Positions 8,695 through 17,802 of a stretch of 21,336 nt of DNA are shown here, piece by piece. Position 1 is the first letter of the stretch. Each line of letters opens with the position of its first letter. The stretch is from Gracilaria vermiculophylla (Eukaryota; Rhodophyta; Florideophyceae; Gracilariales; Gracilariaceae). The translations under genes were made by a program, and so were the position numbers. Under the pieces are notes generated by a model. That model searched no databases, was not told the origin of the DNA, and saw nothing but the letters and a program-made list of their open reading frames with translations. The stretch covers positions 533,462 through 554,797 of the forward strand of contig JAHNZQ020000004.1 of NCBI GenBank assembly GCA_019155205.2, in the 5' to 3' direction.

Positions 8695-9247
8695 TGTGGT
8701 ACCGTCAGTTCTTCTTTCGAGGTGGTAGTGCACAACGTCCGTTAGGATTTTTTGTTGGCTGCATAGGCGTAAGGTCCTAAAGATGGTCTCCGGTAGTTGC
8801 TGTCACGAGCTGGTGGAATTCTGGAAAGATATCCGCAAACAACAAGCAAAAAAGGAAGTTCACTGGGCAGAAAATGCTCCTGCAGGCGCTGTTACGAGGC
8901 GACCTGGGGATCGGCGGCTTAGAAACCTTTAGGATGTTCGACGAAAGTCTCCAGCCGGAAAAATAGCCGTAGACTCAAGAGAGCTTGTTTTACTTCCTCA
9001 GAGGTGGAGCTCCACTGGCAGATTAAGTATCACGCCGCAAGGCCGCCTTGGCAGGTCTCCCTACTGTAATAATTACCCACAAAAAATTACTTAAATAAAT
9101 ATAAATCTACTGTCCCACGAGAATACTCTAGCGCATGCGGAACGAGTTATTATCCATGTGGCTCATTTAATAAAATACAAGCCCTCCTTAGGAATATCAC
9201 GTGATAAAAACACTCCAAAATATCACCATAGGATTTACTGTACTCTA
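8695..9247 (-). repeat. LTR of copy E (3' LTR, minus orientation)
   Basis: It is 553 bp, starting TGTGGTACCGTCAG on the plus strand and ending CTGTACTCTA, a decayed form of the ACTGTACTACA end of copy C. The neighbouring bases TACACCCTTTGC are a decayed, reversed polypurine tract, so this is a 3' LTR of a minus-strand element. The left flank is Tc1 transposase sequence. Confidence 0.8.
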
Positions 9248-9628
9248 TACACCCTTTGCTGAATTGGACTACGTCCTTGAGGTGCATCGTTCCATAACTA
9301 CGTCGGTAGGCGGCTCCTATTGGTGCTAATGTCAGAGCGACCTTCCGCGATGTGAAAAATCCTCTCCTTCAGGCGTTCCTCCATACTTTCCTGTTCCCAC
9401 GGAGCGTACCAACCGCGGGCTCGTGCATCTCCGTTGAGGCGCTTCCGTACCCTCACTCTTCTCTACTAATCCTCATCACTCCTTCCTGGCGCAAAATGCT
9501 GGTGCGAGAGCGCCTGGCATTCCGAGTCCCTCGAGGATCCCATTTTTTGGAAACGCCAGCGCTGTCACACCCGCTCATTGATTTCCCGTGGAGATTCCTC
9601 ATCTCATAATCTTCTTTCCGGCGCCTCC
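9248..9628 (-). other. Internal fragment of copy E (antisense-ORF leader region)
   Basis: This 381-bp piece matches 13387-13879 of copy C, that is, the stretch between the 3' LTR and the start of the antisense ORF. Conserved runs include TCTCCTTCAGGCGTTCCT and CCGCGGGCTCG. No intact frame remains. It ends exactly at the LTR of copy B. Confidence 0.7.
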
Positions 9629-10181
9629 TGTCCTACAGTGGCTCCTAAGAAAATATGGTGGTGCGGCTATATGGCATGATATTCCTAAGGAGGGCTCGTA
9701 TTTTATTAAGTTAGCCACGTGGTGCATAATTCTGCCCGCGTGCACTACAGTATCCTTAAGTGGCGGTACAGTTTATATTTATTTTAGTTAATTTATGCGG
9801 GTAATTACTACAGTAGTGAGACCTGCCGAGGTGAGCTCCCGGTTTGATACTTAATCTGCCGGTTGAGCTCCACCTGTGAGGAAGTAAAAACAAGCACCCT
9901 TGAGTCTTCATCTCCTTTTCAGTTGGAGACTCTCGTCGATCATCCTCAGGTTTCAAAGCCGGCAATCTCCAGGTCGTATTACAGTAGCGCCTGTAGGAGC
10001 ATTGTCCGCCCAGTGAACCTCCCCCTCCGCTTGGTGTTTGTGGATCCCCTTTAAGAATTCCCCCGGCTCGAGACAGCGAATGCCGGAGACCACCCTTAGG
10101 AACACGCACCTTTGGAGTCCACAAAAACTCTTTACGGACTTTATGCTATACTACCTCGAAAGGAGAACTTACAGAACCACA
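9629..10181 (+). repeat. 5' LTR of copy B
   Basis: It is 553 bp, beginning TGTCCTACAGTGG and ending ACAGAACCACA, and aligns throughout with the LTR at 1413-1966. The left flank is copy E internal DNA; the right flank is the element leader. The five bases before it (CCTCC) are the expected target-site duplication, whose partner would be outside the window. Confidence 0.85.
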
Positions 10182-10183
10182 AC

Positions 10184-10201
10184 TGGTCTTTCGACTTAGA
10201 A
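10184..10201 (+). promoter_or_regulatory. Candidate primer-binding site of copy B
   Basis: TGGTCTTTCGACTTAGAA begins two bases after the LTR end. A TGG at this position, complementary to the CCA end of a tRNA, is the usual start of the minus-strand primer site. I cannot match the remaining bases to a particular tRNA from memory, so this rests on position and the TGG alone. Confidence 0.4.
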
Positions 10202-10335
10202 AATCAGTTTCCTAAAGGAATGCCAAAAGTCGCAACAGAACAGTGTTTCTAGGTTGCAACGATCGGAACCTATCAGGGTATTCTTTCTTAAGGTAATTCG
10301 GAAGCGGAAGGAAATCAACACCGACCTAGTCCTCC

Positions 10336-11979
10336 ATGGAACCCCCAAAACCCCCAAAGGAAACCCCCCTACAGGATCCTCAAGCACCCGACTCCGTCGG
10401 TGTGCGAAGAAGCCCACCCCTCCCCAGGAGATGGCCGCCACACTGGAGGACCCTAAAAGTCTCCTTAGGGGGTTTCTATACCGAAACGTAGACAGAAAAG
10501 AAGAGACACGGCGACTTGTCCACGCCACAGCGTAACATGTCCCAATTGGATCGTATGCTGTCCACAAGCAATGTAGAATCAAAACATGTCACTGGCGCGT
10601 AGATAGCGCTTTTCNNNNNNNNNNNNNNNNNNNNNNNNNNNNNNNNNNNNNNNNNNNNNNNNNNNNNNNNNNNNNNNNNNNNNNNNNNNNNNNNNNNNNN
10701 NNNNNNNNNNNNNNGACCTTTTCGCCAAAGTGGTGGATTATGACACCTACAGGTTGAATGATTGCTCCACTCTTTACGACACGTCTGTCACTAAATGACT
10801 CACGAACATCCAGTGCCGCATGGATATTCCAATGAAGAAGCACTCCTTCTCAGGCGAAGACCCCATCTCGGTGTTGAATTTTCTCACACGCTTCCGTTCA
10901 GCGTGTAATACCAATGGTGTCCATGACGGTGCCGCCGTATGGTGCTTTCAGTTCTACCTCACAGGCCAAGCGCACTCGCTGGTGCAGCCACGCCTCACAG
11001 TGAAGAGCACCATTGTAGATGACCCCGGAACGGAGATGTTGACGACGTTCTCGGAGGTGGTGAATGTTCTCCTCGGAAGGTACGCCACGAACTAGGTGAT
11101 AGCCGATGCTGATGCTGAAGTCACCTCCTATAGGCAGAACACGGGAATCACCGGGACGGAGTTTTCACGGAAGTTGTGGACGAAGTCCTATGGTGTGGTA
11201 AGGTGTACTCCGAACAGCGGTTGAAGTCGTTGTTTGTCGAGGGACTACTTCCCTCGATCTGCACTGGGGTGCGTCATCACCTGACAATGCACCCAAAGAC
11301 CACCTATACGGAGGTAGCGTGTTCCATGGAATCCTATGGGGATACGCAATGTGCCGCTTGTCGCAGCCACGCTCCATTTTCGGACAAGCCGGGGGCCTCA
11401 AGGACCCATCAGGCATCCCCCCTGACGTTGGACTCCAGCTCCTCGGAGGAAATTGACGGGCTCACGCTCGTGGCAGAGCAAGAGGCCCTTGCCCTCACAC
11501 ACGCCTCATCTCAGGGAGCACCGTCTAGGACGAGTACATACTGATCCCCCACTTCGTACGCCTCGGCAGAATCTTACAGGAGTGTCCGGTTTGCAAACAC
11601 TCGAGGCTACCCACCGCCTTGCAGGATTTGCTTGTCATGAGAGCCCGTACACTGTACGACTCTCACCCTGGCAATGAAGGCCGTTATTCTGCAGGAACGG
11701 GAGAAGAACGTTTAGGACCTGAAGGAAACACCAGCGGAGAGCGGAAGTTATCGAACCGCGTATCACGACATCCGGTCCCCTCATGACAACTACGGTTACC
11801 GCGCTTCACTGGGAGTGCAATATGTTCCACTGTCAAATGCACCGTCAGCGCAGGTGCCGGTATCCAAACCGCTTGCACCTTAGGGGAACACGTCGCATCT
11901 CGATGCACAACCGCAGCAGCCGTCCCTGACTGGAGCTCAGACCCCTTCTAACCAGGAAAACCCTCAAGGTCATGCGTAG
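10336..11979 (+). pseudogene. gag of copy B (degenerate, crosses an assembly gap)
   Basis: The likely start is ATG 10336 (context CCTCCATGG) with a Pro-rich N-terminus (MEPPKPPKETP). The frame has in-frame TAGs before the gap at 10615-10714. After the gap it reads DLFAKVVDYDTYRLND, a TGA, then the capsid-like core: FSGEDPISVLNFLTRF, AAVWCFQFYLTGQA, TTFSEVVNVLLGRYATN. A TAG at 11093-11095 is shared with copy C. A one-base deletion near 11190 shifts the frame relative to copy C. Further on lie LTLVAEQEALALT-type acidic sequence and a cysteine motif, CRICLSREPVHC, a possible degenerate nucleocapsid zinc knuckle. The TAG at 11977-11979 is present at the same place in copy C and is probably the true gag stop. 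Gag forms the particle that packages element RNA. Confidence 0.7.
10615..10714. other. Assembly gap (100 N)
   Basis: Exactly 100 undetermined bases lie inside gag of copy B. The round number suggests a placeholder of unknown true length. Repetitive sequence on both sides makes a misjoin possible, though gag-like sequence is found in plausible order before and after. Confidence 0.95.
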
Positions 11980-11999
11980 AGGCTTCGCGTGGCTCCTTA

Positions 12000-12833
12000 C
12001 CATCAAGCCTCAACTCCGCGGAGGTCGCGTCTAGGAAACGGGGAGAAGCCGTGTACTCCGTCGACGCAGAATTGGCAGGCCCTCCAATCCCGTTGGACCC
12101 ATTCAACGCCTCTCAAAATTCTGTCTGCACGTTCCGCCGTGAGAATTACAAGGTGTTTGCCTCTTTAAAATGTTCCTCACTCGCTTCCATAACTGTGCGC
12201 GCTACCCTCGACACCGGAGCTGGCCCCAATCTCGTGCACGCCAACGAGCTCCCGCAGTCTGCTCTCGGCTCCTTAAGGACTGGCAAGCTCCCTACGGTTC
12301 GCGATGCGTCGCATCGAGCATTGAACATTCTCGGAGCATTACCGTTGTATCTCCTGCTGGACACCTAAAAGGTGAAGGTTTGGTTCCTCGTGGCGACTAA
12401 CTTGGCCGCACAATGCATATTAGGCACATCCTTTGTGAATCGCTATATACGTGCAATATATCCACCACTGCGAAAGGAGACATTTCACAACGCCGCCGGT
12501 GTGAGCATGGTCTCCGCATCTCCGGGTCCGGACGCTAACGTGCGTCACGTGAGTTTTTTTGGAAGAAGACGGAGTCGAATAAGCTCCAGGTAGTGATGAG
12601 TATCGAAATACCCGCGAGGAGTAAAGCCGAAGTTTGGGTGCAGACCTATGCATCTGGCCTTTCATTCCGACAGTAGAGTCCACATCTGACAACGATGCAG
12701 CGTTCCATGATGGCGAACGGTGTTATGGAAATAGAGCCGAATATTCCCTTCATGGTCGTGCTGGCCAACCTAACGGAGTCGCCGTTACGGCTCCAGATAG
12801 GAATTGTCGTCGGATTGGCATTACCCGCCCCTG
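12000..12833 (+). pseudogene. Protease and start of pol, copy B, cut by copy C
   Basis: The frame is -1 relative to the end of gag and is already open upstream of the gag stop. It contains the retropepsin-type active site DTGAG (DTG at 12210-12218) in RATLDTGAGPNLVHANELP, then GALPLYLLLD and, after a TAA at 12366-12368, VKVWFLVATNLAAQCILGT. Next comes a linker and a frameshift in a T-run near 12551. The final part, IEIPARSKAEVWVQT and a frame-shifted stretch equivalent to NISFRVVLANLKESPLRL of copy C, is the N-terminal lead into reverse transcriptase. It stops at 12833 where copy C inserted. Unlike copy C, the Tyr codon before the protease core (ENYKVFAS) is intact. Confidence 0.75.
12829..12833. 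repeat. Probable target-site duplication of copy C
   Basis: CCCTG directly precedes the TG of the copy C LTR and belongs to the pol sequence of copy B. Ty3/gypsy integration usually duplicates five bases, so the same five bases are expected after the 5' LTR of copy C beyond the right edge. Confidence 0.4.
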
Positions 12834-13386
12834 TGTGGTACTGTCATCCCTCCTCTCGAGGTAGTAAAGCACAACGTCCGTGAGGAGTTTTCGCGGACTC
12901 CAAAGGCGCGTATTCCTAAAGGTGGGCTCCGGTATTTGCTGTCGCGAGCCGGAGGAATTCTGAAAGGGGATCCGCAAACACCAAGCGGAGGGGAAGGTTC
13001 ACTGGGCGGACAATGCTCCTACAGACGCTGCTATGATACGACCTGGGGATCGGCGGCTTAGAAACCTGCGTGAATAGAGAAGAGACTCCAACCGGAAAAG
13101 TAGAAGAAGACTCAAGGGTGCTTGTATTTATTTCCCCAGAGGTGGAGGTCAACCGGCAGATTAAGTATCAAGCCGAGAGCCCGCCTCGGCAGGTCTCGCT
13201 ACTGTACTAATTACCTGCATAAATTATCTAAAATAAATAATAATTCTACCGTGCCTCAAGGATACTGTAGCGCACGTGGGCGGGATTACGCACCACGTGG
13301 CCCAGCTAATAAAATACGAGCCCTCCTTAGGAATATTATGCCTTAACGCCAGACCACCGTACTTCCATAGGAGCCACTGTACTACA
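12834..13386 (-). repeat. 3' LTR of copy C
   Basis: It is 553 bp, reading TGTGGTACTGTC at the plus-strand left end and CCACTGTACTACA at the right end. It is the reverse-orientation counterpart of the LTR at 1413-1966. The adjacent reversed polypurine tract (13389-13399) shows that this is the 3' LTR of a minus-strand element. Left of it lies pol of copy B. Confidence 0.9.
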
Positions 13387-13388
13387 TA

Positions 13389-13399
13389 CCCCCTTTCCT
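13389..13399 (-). promoter_or_regulatory. Polypurine tract of copy C
   Basis: On the minus strand this reads AGGAAAGGGGG followed by TA and the LTR start TGTAGTACAG, identical to the tract in copy A. It is the expected plus-strand primer site next to the 3' LTR. Confidence 0.8.
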
Positions 13400-13437
13400 A
13401 AATTGCACCCCGTCCTCGAGGTTCATCTTCCGCTTTC

Positions 13438-13844
13438 TTGATCCTTGGGGTGGCTGGTAACGGTGTTGCGGCACGTGCAGCCTCCGGCGATTTGCTCGTT
13501 CTCTCCTTCAGGCGTTCCTTCTCGTCTACATACTCCTACGTGGCGGGTTGCCGCGGGCTCGCGTTTCACTCCTTGCGGCGTTTGTGGGCTCTGCTCCTCC
13601 TTCACCCGGCTGCATCCGCTCCTTCTTGGTGTCATCTGTCAGTGCTGCTGCGCCAGTCGGCAACGCGCGTGTCCGCCTCTTCTCGCGTACCGCGCGCGGT
13701 GCAAGCGCGCACTTCTGTGGACGGAGCGTGGGTCAGTTTCGTGAGGATACCGACCCCCTGGAGGCGTTAGCCACTCTGACGTTCCCGAGGTTACTCCTTT
13801 TGGCAACACCCGCTCCTTCGCGTCCGCTCATCATATCTCCGTGA
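13438..13844 (+). other. Broken short ORF before the antisense ORF, copy C
   Basis: This is the counterpart of 1361-969 in copy A. A frame starts at 13438 but the similarity moves to another frame after about 13690, where GRSVGQFREDTDPLEALATLT and the ending PLIISP match copy A. A frameshift therefore separates the two halves. Coding capacity is doubtful; it may be leader sequence for the antisense transcript. Confidence 0.3.
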
Positions 13845-13897
13845 AGGTGCCAGGCTCATAAGTCTCTCGTCTGCACCTCCGTCATTCTCCGTTGGAA

Positions 13898-15987
13898 ATG
13901 AGCGCGCACCCCGCGATGGTGCTCCATAACGCGCCTGATGCCGGTCGCCCGTCTTCGCCTCGGATTCCACGGTGGCGGCTTGAAGCGGCTCCCTCCGCGG
14001 TGGTGCATATAACCTCGAATCGATCCTTGAGTGGTGTCAGATCTCTCTCCTCAGGTGCCACCACGCGTTCGGTCGCCATCCACCCTGCTTCGTACGCCTT
14101 AGGAATGTCCTCTACTACTCCAGCGCCGACATCCCCTTCCAATCCTGAGGTGTATCATACCTCGACCGGAGCGCCGTTCCGTCCAGGAGAACACTTCGAT
14201 CATCGTGCCACGCGGGTGTTTGTCCCATTCCACGATATGCGCGTGAGTCTCCCCTGTCCCGTGGAGAACTACATTCACCATTTCGGACCGTACCTGCAGG
14301 CGATGCGGTTCCCCGCCGCTTCGGAGGTTGCGTGGAACGACCAGAAGCGGAACTGTGTCGACGCATGTCGCGCCCATTGGCTTCATACTCCGATACATGG
14401 TGACAATGCTCCAACCACAGTCGGTCATTGCGACACTCCCTACCTGAGGTGCCCGGAAGAACGAGAGATCCAGGCGCGACTCCAGGTCCTGCTCCACAAA
14501 GAGAGCTCGCACCAGAGAGCGGCGTGAACCGGAAGCATTGCCGATGGACGCTGCGCCCGTGCGGTGTTGCCCTTCGATCCCCATACGACCGCCTGTACTG
14601 GCTCAATCGGAATCGATGGGGGACGCACCTCGCAGGCGAAACTCGCGTACGCACCGCATTCGGGTACTTCTATGGATGGCATAACACGGAATTCCATGAT
14701 ATGCCCTCAGGGCAACGTTCGAAGTACTACCTGAAGGTGAACGACTCCTGGAGGGACCACTGGGTTTCCCCGCATCTCTGCGTGGCGACGCCCATCACCT
14801 TCGCGTACCATACCTCCGAGGTTCTGGATCGCCATGACTCCCTAGGGCGGTTCGTCATGCTGGTCGCCTCTACAGAGTTTGCGGTCGTAACCTAAATGGC
14901 GTATTTCCAAGCGGCGGACGAAGGCGTAACTTCCTATACTCGATGCCGCGACGGCCACCTCTACTGGGACTCGTTGTATCAGCCGACCGCCGGGCGTTTG
15001 CTCCCCTTATCGGCGTCCATCATACGGGTCCTGCGCTCCTTTGGCATCCAAAACCTGGTTAAGGGCACCGCATGGAGTGAGTCCGAAGCAGAGACACTGT
15101 TGGATTACAACCTCCAGGCGGCGTGGAGTGACACACCGGGTTTCCTCTGGTACGACTACGGCGAGGACAAGTTTCACCCCATGGTGAGGAGTCCGAATGG
15201 AGACGATGACGGGCATGCATACCCTGCCTTTCCCCGTCTGGCGCCATCTCGGGTTCCTCAGGTGCCACGGCTTCGAGTACCCGACTACAACCCCTTGATG
15301 GAGATTCATGCGTTTGATGCGCCCCGTCGGTTACAAGCTCCGTCCCAGGACATGGGCGCACCTCCTGAGGTGATAACTCCGCGGCCCACCGCAGTGCCGA
15401 GTGCTACCGCAGTGGTGGCCGCCGTGTCTCCAATGTAATAGAACGAGATTACTCCCGTCCCGGTACCTTCTGCGCCAGTGGTGCTACACCGATTGCGGAG
15501 TGTTCCCGCGCCGATTGCTCAGCCTCGCCTGCGGAGCGTTCCAGTTCCCTCACCGCCGTCACCTCCGGCGTCTCCGACTCCGCCCTTGGCATTGCCGTCC
15601 TCCACTGCAGAATCCGCGGAATCCCGTCGGAGAGCTCCTATCTCAGCTGGTCCGCCATCTGCAGCTCCCTCCGTGGCGGTTGTTGCGCCGTCAATGGAGG
15701 TGGCCGCATCGGTTGCACCGTCGGGAGGAGTCTCCTCTGAGGCTCTGGGGTCGGCCTTCCAGGAGTTGGTGCAGGCGTACCTTGTGACAGGCCGTCCTGC
15801 TCCGGTTTCTCCTGTGAAGGCTATGCGCGAGGCACGTGCTTGGGTCTTAGAGCTCCACATGGCCCGGACAGACCGAGCCTCGATGGCGACCCTCAAGGAA
15901 AGCCTGTCGGAGTTCTTTGATAGCCAAGCGCTCACAGCAAAAGCGCGCCTCGAAGGAGAGTATACAACGCGATTCGGTGACCTGTAG
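13898..15987 (+). pseudogene. Antisense ORF of copy C, about 700 codons, unknown function
   Basis: Opposite in strand to gag-pol of copy C, it begins at ATG 13898 and ends at TAG 15985-15987. It is interrupted by TGA (14525-14527; copy A has CGA here), a one-base deletion near 14582 (copy A is in frame), TAA (14893-14895) and tandem TAA-TAG (15436-15441). Between these the frame is kept. The N-terminal third holds FRPGEHFDHRATRVFVPFHD and YIHHFGPYLQAMRF; the middle is Trp/Tyr-rich (GYFYGWHNTEFHDMPSG, LYWDSLYQ, FLWYDYGEDKFHP); residues after about 470 are Pro/Ala/Ser-rich (PSPPSPPASPTPPLALPSS); the last 80 look helical and charged (ALGSAFQELVQAYLV, MREARAWVLELHMA). There is no signal peptide or membrane segment. 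Its tail faces the pol tail across 242 bp. Known analogues in position only are the antisense ORFs of some plant Tat-type elements. Confidence 0.65.
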
Positions 15988-16229
15988 GTGATAGGAACCT
16001 GACCATTAAAAGATTCCTCGGATGGAGCAGAAGCTCCACGAACGGTAGGTCAAACATGCATAGGCAGTGCCTGCGAGCTCAGCGACACGAAGTGCCGCCG
16101 TGGGAGCATGCGACAAAGCGAGCAACGGCATCATGGAGGCGAAAAGGAGAACTCCAGGTAGGGGATAGACTGCGGAGGCGAAAAACACTCCGGTAGGGGG
16201 CCCCCTCCCCCTTTTCTAAACGGAAGCGC
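15988..16229 (-). other. Spacer between pol and antisense ORF with internal polypurine tract
   Basis: The 242 bp between the two convergent stops hold no gene. A purine run on the minus strand, AGAAAAGGGGGAGGGGG (16201-16217), lies 13 bp after the pol stop and is longer than the tract beside the LTR. A motif resembling GAGGCGAAAA..ACTCC.GGTAGGGG occurs twice in direct order (about 16136-16164 and 16174-16199). The tract could be a second plus-strand priming site or a relic of an earlier element end. Confidence 0.55.
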
Positions 16230-17051
16230 CTATGTGGAGAGGCGTTTCGGCACCAGATTGGCATGGTATCGCCTAAAGAAGTTCTCCCGGATGTGCTCCG
16301 GAGGTTCTTCCGTGTCGTCCTTCGAGGTGTACCCATACCAGCGGACGCGGTACAGTATTCCTGCAGGGGTTTTTCGATGGAAGACAATATGGTTAACTGC
16401 GTAGAGGATGTCACCTTCAGGGGTGAGGATGGCATCGGGAGCCTCCAGGATTGGTTCACCGAGAGCGGGGATGCGGTTTCCAGTATCCCGTGGTGTCGTC
16501 GCGCCTGAGGTGGTCGAATGAGGAATCTCCGCGCGTTGTCCCTGACGTGGGGTGGCGGGCATTCCTGGAAGGCTGGGCGTTGGGACATTCGTCACCCTAT
16601 CACGGGAGACGACATCACTAAGCCAGTTCACCTCAATGGCGACAGTGTCCCAATAGGTGGCAAGGACTTTGAAGGGCCCTGAGGTGGTCGGCGCTAATTT
16701 GCGCGTGACGTCCGGCGCTTCATCGGAGGTTTCCCCGGATTTGTCGAGGAAAACCTCGTTGCCTTCTTTCAGGTGAGGGCCTTCCATAACCTTTTGGTCG
16801 AAGTTCTGCTTGTATCTATTCTGCGAGGCGTTGAGTCTCTCCTTCGCGAGGGAGAGTGCGTTCTCATATCGTCTTAGGATGGGGCGTTTGGCTTGCGCCG
16901 CTCTTGGTGTCTGTGGCCCATTCGCCGGGTGCGCCGTGGTGCGTGCCGCGATCACGGCACTTGGCGGAATGCACGAGAGCAACAAATTGAAAAGAGCGGT
17001 CCCCGTGGAGCGGTGCACCTGTAGGTTGTATGCATACGTGTGGGGTCCCAC
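16230..17051 (-). pseudogene. Integrase C-terminal part and chromodomain, copy C
   Basis: An open frame of 273 codons. It starts within the integrase (GPHTYAYNLQVHRSTGTALF), passes a helical linker (ENALSLAKERLNASQNRYKQNFDQ) and a GPFKVLATYWDTVAIE segment typical of the integrase C-terminal barrel, then an Ala/Pro/Thr-rich spacer. It ends in a chromodomain at residues 215-265: ILYAVNHIVFHRKT, YRVRWYGYTSKDDTEEPPEHI. The usual TWEP is TEEP here, so one aromatic cage residue is replaced. Chromodomains of such elements guide integration to marked chromatin. The frame is intact over its whole length and ends 242 bp before the antisense ORF stop. Confidence 0.85.
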
Positions 17052-17802
17052 ATATGCGTCCCAATCCTTCTGGTGGTCCGCGACGTAGTGCTTCAGCCTC
17101 GAGGCGATGGTTTTGTTGAACCTTTTCGCCTGTCCATTTGTCTGGGGTGATATTCAGCTGTAAGCAACTGTTTCATCCACAGCATTCCAGAAACGGCGCT
17201 GAAGAGTTTCGCCGCGAATTGGGAGCCATTGTCCGTAAGGAGGTAAACGGTATCCCGTAGAGATAACCCCAATTCTCCAGAAAGGTGTCGGCAATCACTG
17301 CTGCAGTAGTGCTCCGGAGGGGGATGGCACGCGTGATCTTGGGAAAACGATCTGTGATCACGAGGATAAATCGATGTCCTCGCTAAGTCTTGGGGAGAGG
17401 ACCCAAGATGTCCATGGCCACAAACTCCAACGGTCCTGAAGGTGGGAACAGCGTCAGCGGCGTCCGGTGTTTCCGGATACTCCCCCTAGGGGCGGCGCAG
17501 GAATAGCAATCTGCCACCATTTGGAAGGCGTCGTTAGCCATGTTCGGCCAATAGAACTCCCTCCGCATGATGAAATACATCCAAGATCCACCGGGGTGCC
17601 CGGCGAGGCGAGGATAGTTTGAGAGGTACAACACTCTCGCCCGTAGCTTCGTCGGCACCATCTTTTGGAGAGCTCCATCCAGAGGGGCGCGGCGTTCAAG
17701 CACGCCGTCTCTGTCGACGTCGAATGAAGATGTCAAACTCCCCACAGTGGCGAAGCACTCCTTGCAGTACGCATCTCTACTCTGCTCCTTCAGGAACTCC
17801 AC
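17052..17802 (-). pseudogene. Integrase zinc-binding and catalytic core, copy C
   Basis: The N-terminal HHCC region reads LYLSNYPRLAGHPGG ... FYWPNMANDAF ... DCYSCA; the position where the first His is normally found holds Asn (17619-17617). The core has the first catalytic Asp in VAMDILGPLP (17412-17410), then a stop, VITDRFPKITRAIPL, and a frameshift before LTDNGSQFAAKLF with the second Asp. After another frame change comes NGQAKRFNKTIASRL, where the catalytic Glu of the family motif NGQxERxN is Lys (17126-17124). Two frameshifts, one stop and loss of the third catalytic residue make it inactive. Integrase would insert the element cDNA into chromosomal DNA. Confidence 0.8.

Larger units (their letters stand above)
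8695..9628 (-). mobile_element. Ty3/gypsy copy E, 3' end, interrupted by copy B
   Basis: A reversed LTR (8695-9247) is followed by 381 bp that align with the sequence just inside the LTR of copy C (13387-13879), with about 110 bp missing. It is the oldest-looking copy, with the most LTR differences. E interrupts the Tc1 gene on its left and is interrupted on its right by the 5' LTR of copy B at 9629. The remainder of E should reappear to the right of the window, after B. Confidence 0.75.
9629..12833 (+). mobile_element. Ty3/gypsy copy B, 5' part, interrupted by copy C
   Basis: It consists of a 5' LTR, leader, gag and the start of pol in plus orientation, ending abruptly at 12833 where the LTR of copy C begins. 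Just before the break B reads CGGATTGGCATTACCCGCCCCTG in pieces that match the uninterrupted pol of copy C near 19518, whose next bases are TAGGACTGG; these do not follow in B. The missing 3' half should lie beyond the right edge, after copy C. The B LTR is not preceded by a polypurine tract, which supports calling it a 5' LTR. Confidence 0.8.

Noticed and set aside
15519..15935. Minus-strand 138-codon ORF in copy C
   Set aside because: It is opposite the Pro/Ala-rich part of the antisense ORF and has no recognisable domain; GC-rich repeats leave opposite frames open by chance.
13898..15987. Antisense ORF as a retroviral-type envelope gene
   Set aside because: An envelope gene would be on the sense strand and show a signal peptide and a transmembrane anchor; none is visible.
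13898..15987. Antisense ORF as gag of an independent plus-strand element starting at the LTR 12834-13386
   Set aside because: The polypurine tract beside that LTR is on the minus strand, so this is a 3' LTR, and a separate recognisable gag exists at 20367-21336.
16079..16588. Minus-strand 169-codon ORF overlapping the chromodomain
   Set aside because: It is a shifted frame over the chromodomain region, which is intact in the neighbouring frame.
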